A DNA stretch of 64,000 bases from Pilasporangium apinafurcum (taxonomy: Eukaryota > Oomycota > Peronosporomycetes > Pythiales > Pythiaceae), in NCBI GenBank assembly GCA_001600495.1, contig BCKE01000031.1, positions 307,481 through 371,480 of the forward strand. The letters run 5' to 3'. Each line of letters opens with the position of its first letter. The stretch's first letter is position 1. Position numbers and translations under genes: made by a program. The notes beneath the pieces are model-generated. The model worked only from the letters and a program-made list of their open reading frames with translations, had not been told where the DNA came from and did not search any database. Shown in pieces: positions 10,924-20,729 of the stretch.

Positions 10924-11778
10924 TCACAAGTCGTCAAAGTCGGTGGAGGAGATAAGATCCTTCCACTCTTCCAGATCTTTCTTCTCTTGTTCCAATACTG
11001 CACTGACATTCTTTACAGCGTCTGGACCCAGCGGCAATCTCGCTGGTAACTTCTTACCTTCACAACGACCAGATTTCGTTAACGCCTCAACGATTAATTG
11101 TGCAGCTTTCGCAGGATCTCCAGGCTGGCTCCGATTCTTTTCCACCAACCCTTGTCGGACCGGCAGCGTCACAGAATCGAAGTCGGAAATCGTCTGCTGA
11201 ACGCGCTGGTATGTGGTTGTGATGGCCGTACGGAAGTCACCTGGTTCAATAATTGTTGCTTCAATGCCGAGATGCGCCACTTCCTCCCGCAGAGATTTGG
11301 TGAGTCCCGCGAGCGCCCACTTCGCACCACAGTACATTCCAATATCGACCAACCCCATCCAACCGGCCTGGGAACCCATATTGGCAATCACACCCGATCG
11401 CTGCGCGCGCATGTACGGCAGAATAGCGCGTTGGACCTTGAGAGCACCAAAGACATTGGTGTTGAACTGCGCCAGTACTTCAGCTTCGCTGAATTCTTCC
11501 ACGGCACCTTCGAGTAAGAAGCCGGCGTTGTTGACGAGAATATCAATGCGTCCATACGCCTTCACCGCCTCTGCTGTTACGCTGCGTACTGTCTCTTCAC
11601 TGCTAGTGATGTCAAGTCTCATCGTGATGGCCCCTTTACTTTGGAGATCGTCCATGGGTTCTAAATAGCGATCAGTGGCAATGACATGGTCGCCGCGTGC
11701 GAGCGCTGCCAGTGTGAATTCTCGGCCGAAGCCGGACGCACAACCAGTGATGAACCAGACTTTGGGAGAAGAAACCAT
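10924..11778 (-). CDS. Classical short-chain dehydrogenase (SDR copy 3)
   Basis: Intron-less, 284 residues from MVSSPKVWFITG. The cofactor motif is TGCASGFGRE, followed by NNAGFLLEGAVEE, NMGSQAGW and YCGAK for the catalytic Tyr and Lys. The second-strand sequence reads ATDRY where copies 1, 2 and 4 have ATAR. Loss of that Arg may shift cofactor preference from NADP(H) towards NAD(H); this is inference from the motif. It ends with STDFDDL. Its upstream region carries a 19-base G run about 20 bp before the start codon. Confidence 0.94.
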   Translation of the reverse strand: MVSSPKVWFITGCASGFGREFTLAALARGDHVIATDRYLEPMDDLQSKGAITMRLDITSSEETVRSVTAEAVKAYGRIDILVNNAGFLLEGAVEEFSEAEVLAQFNTNVFGALKVQRAILPYMRAQRSGVIANMGSQAGWMGLVDIGMYCGAKWALAGLTKSLREEVAHLGIEATIIEPGDFRTAITTTYQRVQQTISDFDSVTLPVRQGLVEKNRSQPGDPAKAAQLIVEALTKSGRCEGKKLPARLPLGPDAVKNVSAVLEQEKKDLEEWKDLISSTDFDDL

Positions 11779-11796
11779 TTCGATGAGGAGGAAGAA

Positions 11797-11815
11797 GGGG
11801 GGGGGGGGGGGGGGG
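11797..11815 (+). repeat. 19-base G homopolymer upstream of SDR copy 3
   Basis: An uninterrupted run of 19 G on the plus strand (C on the SDR3 strand), within the likely 5' UTR or promoter of copy 3. Such tracts are prone to slippage and sequencing error, so the exact length is uncertain. Confidence 0.85.
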
Positions 11816-12186
11816 TGGTTTCTTCACTTTCAGTACAAGAAGATACTTTAGGATGTGACTACCAAAGTCTGGTGATCTTTTCCATCAGTCGTGCTTCTTT
11901 GAACACATGCACTCACATAACAGATTTAAAAGGGATAAAAATTAAACAGGTTTTTTCATTTTAAAATTTAAATTCAGTAAACATTATTGAAAGGATATTA
12001 TATTAAAGAGATTTAACCATGGTTTGACAATTTACACAACGTAACCGAATGTGGGGCAATCGAAGCGCTTATTGTGTCATCCATGTGTGCGCAAAGAACA
12101 CAAAGAACCCCTCGATCTCAAATCCATGCCTGCTCAACGTGGATAGACATCGTAAAATAATCGCATTGTCCTCTCTCTACACCGTT
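11816..12186. other. AT-rich spacer between SDR3 and the SDR remnant
   Basis: No gene-like frame. It probably holds the SDR3 promoter. No SDR-like protein sequence could be read upstream of 12187 in the remnant's frame, so the rest of that copy seems to have been lost or diverged beyond recognition. Confidence 0.45.
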
Positions 12187-12303
12187 GGCTTGGGAAAGGA
12201 AGCCGTGGAAACAATTCGTGCTCAACTGGAAAAGAGCAGTCAAGAGTTGGAAGATTGGACTGATGTTGTGTCGACCACTGGCTGTGACGATGCACATGTG
12301 TAG
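12187..12303 (+). pseudogene. 3' remnant of an SDR gene
   Basis: About 38 codons match the C terminus of SDR copy 4, from GLGKEAVETIRAQLEKS through ELEDWTDVVSTTGCDD to a stop. Copy 4 has ALGKDAVNIVRETLEKS, ELEAWADLVSTTDCDD and a stop at the same place. The Rossmann fold, Ser, Tyr and Lys are absent and nothing upstream resembles an SDR, so this is a decayed fragment. It lies in the same direction as copy 4, about 1.3 kb before it, which points to tandem duplication followed by deletion. Confidence 0.85.
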
Positions 12304-12943
12304 ATTGCGCAATTACAAGATCAGTTCTGTACTGTTTGGATGCTCTGCATAAGCTTTCATTTATTATCAGAAATAGAAAATCTTGGGGCAATTGGATTGC
12401 CCAATTTCTATGCCAAGTACACCTCAACGGAATCGACTAATTCGATACATGCGAAGTAGTCACCCTAGCCTATATTAGCGATAACGTAGTTAGCAATGCA
12501 TATAACGCGAAGTGTAATTCGTTTATCCATTGTTTTCAAAGAAGTTCGTTTCTTATGTTCCTTCTAAAGTATTTACCTCAGTATTATGGTAATAGTTTCG
12601 CAATAGTTGGCAACTGGCAGATCGTCTTACTGCACATCTGAGTACGAAATGGATATGTCTATTATGCCTTACTATCTTTATCAGTTTTAAGTGCCGATTC
12701 GATTGTTGATGATCATCAGCTCCCAAGTCGCACATGTGGGATCAATTTTGAAAGTTGGGAGTGAAGCGAAAGGCAAGACATACTCAGGTTCAGCAGGAGG
12801 GAATAAAAAACCCTTACACAACTCACACGTTGAATTCTTTATTGTAAGGCGTTCGCTTTATCTCTCTGATAAATCAAGCCAAGAGTCGCTCTGCATGGGG
12901 CTTTGATGAGTTGCTCTCAAAAATAGCTGTTATTGAGGCAATG

Positions 12944-12961
12944 AGACAGTGGGGTACAATT
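12944..12961 (+). repeat. Direct repeat, left copy (pair with 13276-13293)
   Basis: The 18 bases agacagtggggtacaatt occur here and again at 13276-13293 in the same orientation, 332 bp apart. A second block, gagtgttgg followed by a diverged tgttcagac-like sequence, follows each copy at different spacing, so a longer unit seems to have been duplicated and then eroded. No inverted partner was seen nearby. Confidence 0.7.
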
Positions 12962-13275
12962 AGACTTGAGGTTTTTTAAGACATCGAGGGACAAAATGTG
13001 AGTGTTGGTCATGATTAGACACTCACGTTGTCCGCTGCTTTCTCTGCCTCTCTAGTTATCGTGTAGTACCCGCACAATAGCTTGCTAAGATTTCCCACTT
13101 TGTATATTTCTAATTTGCTATCAAACACAGTCACCAATACTACAACATAGCGACCGCTGACTATAGGGCCGTTATGCTGTACACCATCGGTAAAAATCTT
13201 GAGTCAAGAGCCGTGTGATGTTGGCGTCGCTAACGTATTGTCAATATTAGACTATGAGATTCAATTGTGGTGATT

Positions 13276-13293
13276 AGACAGTGGGGTACAATT
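13276..13293 (+). repeat. Direct repeat, right copy (pair with 12944-12961)
   Basis: Second copy of agacagtggggtacaatt, about 270 bp upstream of the start of SDR copy 4. It may be the other boundary of a small duplicated or mobile segment, or a duplicated promoter element. Confidence 0.7.
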
Positions 13294-13562
13294 TTCAAGA
13301 GTGTTGGCCGTGTTCAGACTTTTGATTGCGATAAAAGAGTGATTACTGCTGGCTGATTGGAATGGTTAATTAACATTTTCAGCCAATAGACTATCAGTAT
13401 ACAACGTAATCACCAATTCTATTGGTCAAAATAAAAAGCAACTCATTTTCAAACTGACAAACATTCATTTATATCTTCAAGTGAGCTTTTGAAAGGCACA
13501 TTCAAAACTCATTTGTGAATTTCCATCAATCCACTCAAGTCCATAACAACAACCAACCAATA

Positions 13563-14435
13563 ATGGCATCGACTTCTTCCTCCAACGTTTGGCTCATCAC
13601 TGGCTGCTCCTCCGGCTTCGGACGAGAGATCACACTTGCAGCACTCGCTCGTGGAGACAAAGTCATCGCCACAGCACGTAACCCCGCGAAACTCGACGAC
13701 CTCAAGGCCAAGGGGGCTGCCACAATCGCGCTAGACGTAACGTCGAGTGATGAAACTATGGCAAAAGTGGCGGCGGATGCAATGGCGATCTATGGTCGTA
13801 TTGATATCCTCGTCAACAACGCTGGTTGTATTGTCGAAGGTGCCGTAGAAGAGTGTGATGCTGATGAAGTGGTCGCTCAGTTCAATACCAATGTCTTTGG
13901 TGTCCTGAATGTCCTTCGTGCTTTCCTTCCATACATGCGCGCACAGCGATCAGGTGTAATCGCTAACATTGGTTCTGTCGCCGGGTGGATGTCCCTTAGC
14001 GCTTCTGGTTTGTATTGCGCGTCTAAGTTTGCACTTGTGGGGTTGACCGATGCGCTTCGACAGGAAGTGGCACATCTGGGCATCGAAGTGACAGTGATTG
14101 AGCCTGGTTACTTCCGCACCAACTTTCTCGCTGGTGGTGGACCGGTGATTGCGAAGAAGCAAATCGCGGATTTGGAACCAGCGACGAAGCCCATAAAAGA
14201 CTTTCTGGTTGCTGTTAATGGCAAACAGCCTGGCGATCCCACGAAGGGATCGCAATTGATCGTGGAGGCATTGACGAAGAGCGGACGTTGCGCCGGTCGA
14301 GCACTTCCAGCACGATTGGCGCTGGGCAAAGACGCAGTGAACATAGTGCGCGAAACACTGGAGAAGAGCAAGCAAGAGCTGGAGGCATGGGCAGATCTCG
14401 TGTCGACCACGGACTGTGATGACGTAGCAGCCTAG
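13563..14435 (+). CDS. Classical short-chain dehydrogenase (SDR copy 4)
   Basis: Intron-less, 290 residues from the ATG at 13563 (MASTSSSNVWLITG). This start aligns with the other copies; an ATG 48 bases upstream adds only a polar leader. Motifs are TGCSSGFGRE, NNAG, NIGSVAGW with the Ser and YCASK as YxxxK. ATARN after the second strand suggests NADP(H). It is the only intact plus-strand copy and differs from the others around the substrate region (EPGYFRTNFLAGGGP against EPGDFRTA or EPGNFRTA), so substrate range may differ. The tail STTDCDDVAA matches the remnant at 12187-12303. Confidence 0.94.
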   Translation: MASTSSSNVWLITGCSSGFGREITLAALARGDKVIATARNPAKLDDLKAKGAATIALDVTSSDETMAKVAADAMAIYGRIDILVNNAGCIVEGAVEECDADEVVAQFNTNVFGVLNVLRAFLPYMRAQRSGVIANIGSVAGWMSLSASGLYCASKFALVGLTDALRQEVAHLGIEVTVIEPGYFRTNFLAGGGPVIAKKQIADLEPATKPIKDFLVAVNGKQPGDPTKGSQLIVEALTKSGRCAGRALPARLALGKDAVNIVRETLEKSKQELEAWADLVSTTDCDDVAA

Positions 14436-14833
14436 GTTGATGATGATCAACTACACGCTGCGATGCGTATTTGTTAATTCATATTTGCTTTCAGAAGATT
14501 GAGCGCTTACTTTTCACAACCATCAGTAGCTTCATAAATCCTGAGAAAATGAAGCATTTCTGACTTATGTCACCTGCTTTTCTGTTGTTAGTTTATGTTC
14601 TGATCACTACTCAAGGGAGTCAAGATTGACGCTCCTTCAGCAAAACAGGCTGAGAGGTACTTACTTTTAGCGCCTGTAAAGCTCAGCCATATTCACGAGT
14701 AGTTGAATCTATGAGCGGAAAAAAAGAGGATCATGATAATACAAGTTTGGGTAAGGCAGATTCTCTCATACACAGTCGCTTCATAATTCCATTTTCTTTA
14801 AGCAAAGCCATGTTTTTGATTATTGGTGGCATG
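14436..14833. other. Convergent intergenic between SDR4 and the SPEF1-like gene
   Basis: 3' flanks of two convergent genes. Only short frames without motifs are present. Confidence 0.45.
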
Positions 14834-16641
14834 TTAACAAAATGCTTGCTTCAGCGACTTGGATCCATAAGGGCTCATCACATGAGGTGGAATTTCCAAA
14901 TGCACCGCTGGATACAATATCGGAGTATTTGTTGCTTGAAATATTGCCGTCGAAGGAACAGAAGAAATGAACTCCGCGCATGGAACACACTTAAACGCTG
15001 AGTCACTATCTTTTGCTTCGATTGTAATTGGCTGCGTTGCACTGACAGTGCTACATTTGACTTTCGAGAGAACCTCAGTGAAGAAATACATGCTTTGGGA
15101 GCGTGGTCGCTCCGACTGTTTATCGACTATCATTCGATTCCGTTTCGCGCTTGACTGTTTTGTTGACAAGTCACCCGCTCGTGTACTCCTATTGCCAGCA
15201 CAATCATGGCTGTGCATGTTGCTTTCTGGATTCCATATCCATGTTCGTGTTGTTGCATTAAATGCAATGTTCTGAATGTTATGCAATTGCGACCCACAAC
15301 ATTCTATAAAGTACGGAGTGGAAACATACGACCGTTTGTGATCACCGTCATCCTTCATGTATTTGTCACTGAAATCCGATGGTGCAGGTTTAAAAAGTTG
15401 GATAAGAAACTCGCCAGAAGACATTGGTTTGATCACTCGACCCACTTGTACATAGCTGTTTTCAGTCCATTTTTCTGATCCTGGTAGCTGATCAGAGCAT
15501 AGGAAATACACGAACGAGTCCTTTGCAAACTCTGTCTGGGAGAGATGTCTGGAGTCGGCACTCTGATGTCTCATGAAAGCACCTTGGCAAGTAGGTCCAG
15601 TATGGCTATTCGATGCAGTACTGGAAGAGCCGTGGATTGAACTGTCTGTTTGGTTAACTGTCTGTGGATCCTGCGGACAGACCCAACGGAATTTGGCATC
15701 GGCACTAGCTGGTCGATTAATCGGTTTGGGGTTCTTATTGTGAGATCTTGGTGTAGATGCGCGTACTTTTGGAGCTTTACACATTGTCATTTCATCAAAG
15801 CGTTTCGTCTGTCTCTCGCTCTGCATCACCAACTTCAATATACTCGAAAATGACGACACGATAGACTCGTCATTTGACCATGCAAGAGAAGGAGGCACAC
15901 TATCTGATACAGCAGAAGACAAGGTTTGCGGGAGACTAGGTGATCCCACTGGTGATATTGGCGGGTCTGTTGTGGGTCTAGTTCGATGAAGTTGCCTGTT
16001 TGTTCCCTTTGGGGGACTTGCACATATATTCTCACGGTTATCACTCAAAGGAGCACGTTTCAACACCGCTTTGTAACCTGGAGCTTTCGCTGTCTATTAA
16101 TGCACATATTGTACATGAGAGTTAGCAATACAACGTTTGTTTTATCCATCGTCTCAGGACAATAGTTTTTACCTGCTTCTTTACTTGAAGAAGCACGAGT
16201 TCGATCGCACCAGGAACCGCATTTGCAAGATCGTGTTGATGCTTGCTAGAGATTTCACACTTGATCCGCGTCAAGATTTTCCCTATACATTAATAAAATC
16301 TGTAATCGATGTTTCGGTGAACTGAGGAATGGCTATCACATACGATTGAGTGTCTCCCAGTTGAGAATCTTCTGCTGGAACCGATTCGTTGCCGGGTAAT
16401 TATGTAAATCTACCCACGTCGGATACAATTGTGCAAGGATTTCTGCCAATAGGACTACTCCAGTAGTTTCAACACACACCACCAAATATCCATCATGAAC
16501 ACAGTTGTCCAGTCATAAAAATTGCAGATATGGTGGTCATTGATGGCTCCATATGTCACCTGCGTCACTGAAATCTCGTGCGATGTTCTTCTTCAGTCGA
16601 GAGACGTGGAATTGGTTCATCCACTCGTACAATCCGTTCAT
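14834..16641 (-). CDS. SPEF1: SPEF1/CLAMP-like calponin-homology protein
   Basis: Four exons by my reading: 16641-16560, 16454-16344, 16282-16173 and 16093-14834, in frame to about 520 residues. The first three exons make a CH_2-type calponin homology domain. It starts at LYEWMNQF, with the hallmark KKNIARDFSDAVLLAEIL, then LHNYPATN, QQKILNWETLNRK and GAIELVLLQVKK, in the order and spacing of SPEF1. SPEF1 binds and bundles microtubules in cilia and flagella, so a role in the zoospore flagellum is likely. The fourth exon adds ~400 residues rich in Ser, Thr and Pro with no recognised domain, unlike the short coiled-coil tail of animal SPEF1. Only this last exon is visible as a long frame, so the gene is easily missed or mis-called. 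Confidence 0.8.
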
Positions 16642-16854
16642 TTCTCCCTTCTTCCTGCGCTGTGTTTCTCTTTCTGATGAGAATGGATGCAGTCAGTCAC
16701 CAACTGTACCTAACAATAGTCGAGTGCTCCGATCTCAAAAGGTAACTTTCCTCCTCAATTTGCAACCATCTCACCCTCAAGTAGCAAAGGAAACCTGCAC
16801 ACTTCAAACACACACTCTCGATTCCACACGGCGCCAATCGATCTTGAATACAAA

Positions 16855-17786
16855 ATGGAGAAGAAGAAAATGACAATGCTCCACGCGGTACTGACCAATA
16901 TCGCCAAAGAACGTAGCTACACGTACGTAGAATACTAGTTACTTCTTTCTCTACTGCTTGTTTTCCTCCCTAGTGGGGTCCTTGTTTAGAATTCTCATCG
17001 ATTGAATATGATGACAGCACAATGATGATTAGAAGTCCCAATCATCGCACTTTGAGTGAGGGCAAGAGAAGACAGAGTGAAATATATATGCAAGTCAAGG
17101 GCGCTGAGAGCGATACGATCACACCCGATGAAAGTTCGATTAATTCGCGTGATCTCATACCGTCTCCCGTACGCCTCCCACGAAGGCGCAAGGCAAAGTC
17201 AAGAAGACATTTGTTGGTGAATGATGCCACGTCGGAGTTTCCTATCATTCAGCGGCTTGATTTCCGTAGTTGTTCATTTTCCCCTGAGCATGGCATTACA
17301 AGTCAATCGATTAATATGATTCAGGATGGATATGCCGGAGAAAAAATTTTGTGTGAGATAAATGGTTCCGTTAACAACGGTAAAAATAGATTGAAGGCAC
17401 GTCCATGTGACGTGAACAGAAAGACGAAGCGAAAGCTCATGATCGTACAAGCAGAGGTGGATTACAAAATCAAAGAAAATTCCATGGTTTAGACGAATCT
17501 AATCTTTCGTTTTACTCATTACTCGTGCTAGGTCTCGTCAGATGCGTTTCAAGGTAAAGCGGGGCAACAAATACCGACAGAATCTGCTACAGGGTTGTAT
17601 ATGAAACCCCGAATGCGTCGCTCTCTTCCAACACCGAGAGGAGGTGGCTCGTATCTTTTTCGAAACACTTGCATTCTGGACTCTCCAACCGATAGCTTTG
17701 ATGCCAAACCTATTACGAAAAGACGTCGTAACAGTGCTCCTACGATAAGTAAGAGAGTCTTGGGTAGCATTTCATTCCGACATTAA
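16855..17786 (+). CDS. Unrecognised basic, serine-rich protein
   Basis: Predicted exons 16855-16926, 16974-17486 and 17532-17786, in phase to 279 residues. If the last intron were retained, the frame would stop at 17492 after a shorter C terminus. I recognise no domain. The protein is low in hydrophobic stretches and has basic clusters (RLPRRRKAKSRRH, KPRMRRSLPTPRGG, KPITKRRRNS) that could act as nuclear localisation signals or phosphorylation sites. There is no signal peptide or membrane helix. It is divergent from the SPEF1-like gene with 213 bp between start codons, which allows a shared promoter. Function unknown. Confidence 0.55.
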
Positions 17787-18029
17787 TGCTCACGCTCGTT
17801 TTACGGTTGCAGACACTCAGACTGGATCAAGTACCAAAAAACATAATCCGAATATGTGTGCATTGCAACGTATGTTTGCGAATTAATGGGAAACTCTTGC
17901 AACTTTATTACTGCTTACGGAATAAATGGTTTCTGTGGGCATGGTCAGGCACGCACGACTGCCTCGTGTGTATCTGCATACGTGTGTGTATTATGTGTGC
18001 GGAAATTGATACTGAGACGTAGACACCGA

Positions 18030-19045
18030 TCAGGAAATGACACAACTCCCTTTCGTAGCCCTGGACTTTGTTCTTTTATGAGCATTTGATACTTGTGGAT
18101 GCACCAGCTCGTCTTGTTCTTCCTTCTCTGCTATTATCATCGTCTCACGCATGGAGCTCCCATTGTGAAATCCCGTGACGACAGACATGTTGGACATCAT
18201 GCTCGCACGCTCAATTGAAGACTCTACGCCATCAGTTGCAATACTCGCGCGTACTAACGAATCATCGCCTGACGTCGCGGACTGACCCTGTAGTCCCATC
18301 ATGATATCGATCATACTTGGGCCAACCTGTTCCGAACGAAGCGACACCTTCCCTCGAACTTCCAACTCCAGCATTCGAAGCTGTTGAACCACGCAAAACA
18401 AAGAAGTATATAAACGTCAGTGAAGGAACATCTGAAAGTTCAGGGCCAAGCCAAACCTAATATCGTACCTTTTCGACGTACGCTTTTCGTGGAGCACTGG
18501 CCGGTCGCCGTTGCAGGACATGTCTATAGGCGCGCTCCAGCGACCACTGCTCGATAACCATCAAATACGCCATGCACACGACCGCACTTTCGTTGTTGCC
18601 ATGCGTACAGAACACAAAGACTGTTTTACTATCGGCTCGTGCGTGCTGAATGAGTGTGTTTGCTGTGTGGATACTCGTTTTGAATGTGTCGTACGAGTAG
18701 TCGTCATCAAGCTCTACGCGCCCCATGTCGATTGCTGGGTCAACTGTGTGTGCCACTACGGCTTGTGCGTCTCGCTTACGTGGATTCTCCACATCCAGTA
18801 AATAAGCTACTTGACAGTGCTTGAGTAGCTGTTCGTCACGAGCATGTTGTACTGTGCCCATGAGGAGGTATGCTTCGATCACACCGGGAACATCCATCCT
18901 TGCAGCAAGTATAAGGTAAGAAGAAGAAAAGAATAGAATGGAAACATGAGTACCCAGGCGAAAGTCTCTAAAACGCGTACCGGTCGTCGTCAGTATGTAG
19001 AACTTCCTGCGTCAGGTCTTCCTCCTCTACCATCGTCGTCGCCAT
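18030..19045 (-). CDS. Dual-specificity phosphatase homologue, predicted inactive
   Basis: Exons 19045-18981, 18898-18469 and 18380-18030 join in phase to 281 residues. Residues ~25-165 follow the DSP fold: an IEAYLLMGT entry strand, the conserved leucine-rich middle, and the phosphate-loop region VFVFCTHGNNESAVVCMAYLM. In active members this loop reads HCxxGxxRS. Here Cys is kept but the preceding His is Phe and the catalytic Arg is Glu, so phosphate binding should fail. The C-terminal ~115 residues are Ser/Met-rich without a known domain. Probably a phosphatase-like scaffold or substrate trap, as known for STYX. Family call is good; loss of activity is inferred. Confidence 0.75.
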
Positions 19046-19561
19046 TTCTGTCTCAACGGTTCTCTGGTCTGGTTGTTGTGTGATTAACTGACCAGTGTAC
19101 ACAAGTAAACGGGTGGGTTTCTAATCCAACAGTTGTCAAACCCGCTTTCGATGGTTGGGTTCAAATGACGATGTACGCGTGCTTCTCTTGATGCAGAGGT
19201 ACGCAACAGTTTTGTTTTCGAATGTGAAAGATGAAGAGACGCCCAATGAAGCGCACGTGTGCGTGTATGTGTGTCTGCATCTCTACATGGCGTAATGCCT
19301 TCATTTGTCAAAAGAGACCAGCCACATGGTTTCTACATGTGCATTACCAACGCCACAGGGTTTGACCCGTTTCTTTGCGTTTTACCACCGACGACCCGCT
19401 AACTCAGAAAGTCAGAAAATAATTTCAAACGTAGGCAGCACAGTGTAGAGACACCCAAACCTCTCAAAGTAGATAGAAATAGTATAATCGTATTACAGAG
19501 GGTTGAATCCGAAGAGACACAAACCCCATAATGAACGCATCCATTCCTGATATCAAGTGCC
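19046..19561. other. Divergent intergenic between the DSP-like and PAP2-like genes
   Basis: Both neighbours are transcribed outward, so two promoters are expected. Short frames only. An ATG at 19531 begins an out-of-frame short reading frame upstream of the PAP2-like start and could act as an upstream ORF. Confidence 0.4.
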
Positions 19562-20729
19562 ATGAAGAAAAGCAAACGACAAGTACATTTTGAAGCAGAG
19601 AAACAACTAATAGATTCACCAGATGAATTACATCCGCTGCTACAATGGGATATGGATATAGTCATGTGGTTGGTAAAGAAGAAAGAGGTCAGAAAAGAAA
19701 TATCGAAGTCCTAGTGAAGTGATATCTGATGTGTTGGTATTTTCACAGGAGACGCCGTGGCTGAGGCAACTAGTTCATTCCACCACGAGTCGCAATCGCG
19801 TACACGATATCTCGCTGCTCATCTGGTGTGTTGCTGTAAATGTATTTTGCTGATTGTATTATTTATCTGGTTTATCGGTTGCGACATTTAGGCTCGTGTT
19901 CCTGGTGATGCTCCCTGAGTTCGGTTTTCCGTACCTCTGGATCTGTATCGGCAATCTGCTGGCAGTAATTACGCTTCAATACACAGCACAGATTCTACGG
20001 CCGATCGATATTAATGATGCACTTTCAATGGACAATAGACACGCAGATCCAGACACATTTGGTTTCCCATGTGTGGACTGTCACATGGCAATGGTTGTGT
20101 TGCTGCCAAGCATCCTCCATACGCAATCCACAGCCATCCAGTTATTGTTTGTGGCTATCATTCTGTATATCGGTGTAATGAAATTGCTGTTGGCTGTACG
20201 CTTCACGACGCAAGTCATCGGTAGCTGGCTCACAGGATTTACAGGCATTTTGCTTGGCACCCACGGGCATGGGATGGTTCAAGCTTACCGGTTAACTCGA
20301 GGATACAAGTATAAACCAGGGTTTACCTTCGCCTGCGTTTCCAAAGTGTTTACTTCTCACAGCTTTATGGCTTTTATGTTCTGTTGTAGTACTGCGGCCA
20401 TTGTGGTGTTGATTGTGTTCCTGATGTTTGTACTCGGTATGTGGATCGAGAACAATGACAGTCGGCTTATCGGCGTTCCAAAGCAAGATTTTATGGATGT
20501 GCTGACCAACATCCTCACATCAGATGCTCCTACGCCCACACCCTCATCTACCTCCGCTTCAAAGACGCTCATCCACCATCTGCCAGACAATGAGACTCAA
20601 AGTTTACGCACTACTACCAAGCAAAGAGATGACGACGACGAAGAGGAGCAGCTCGCAGGTAGAAAAGACTCATTCTATTTTCTCATGCAGGGAATGCGCA
20701 ATCGAGCTAGGCAAAGGCGAGATTTCTAA
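19562..20729 (+). CDS. PAP2-like multi-pass membrane protein, degenerate motifs
   Basis: Exons 19562-19672, 19749-19825 and 19892-20729, in phase to 341 residues. The first splice site may instead lie at 19684, which is also in frame. About six hydrophobic helices follow LLIWLVFLVMLPEFGFPYLW. Between them lie LRPIDIND, GFPCVDCHMAMVVL and RFTTQVIGSWLTG, in the order and spacing of the three PAP2 phosphatase motifs (RP, PSGH, SR...H). Key residues differ: PSGH reads PCVDCH and no clear His follows the third motif, so lipid phosphatase activity is doubtful. The cytosolic tail is acidic. Its stop codon overlaps by four bases with that of the convergent NSUN2 gene. Confidence 0.5.

Larger units (their letters stand above)
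12304..13562. other. Intergenic upstream of SDR copy 4, with direct repeats
   Basis: No convincing coding frame. The stretch contains two copies of an 18-bp direct repeat (listed separately) and the likely promoter and 5' UTR of SDR copy 4. An in-frame ATG at 13515 precedes the chosen start by 16 codons. Confidence 0.45.

Noticed and set aside
12049-12186. 5' part of the frame containing the SDR remnant
   Set aside because: No resemblance to any SDR region; only the last ~39 codons are homologous.
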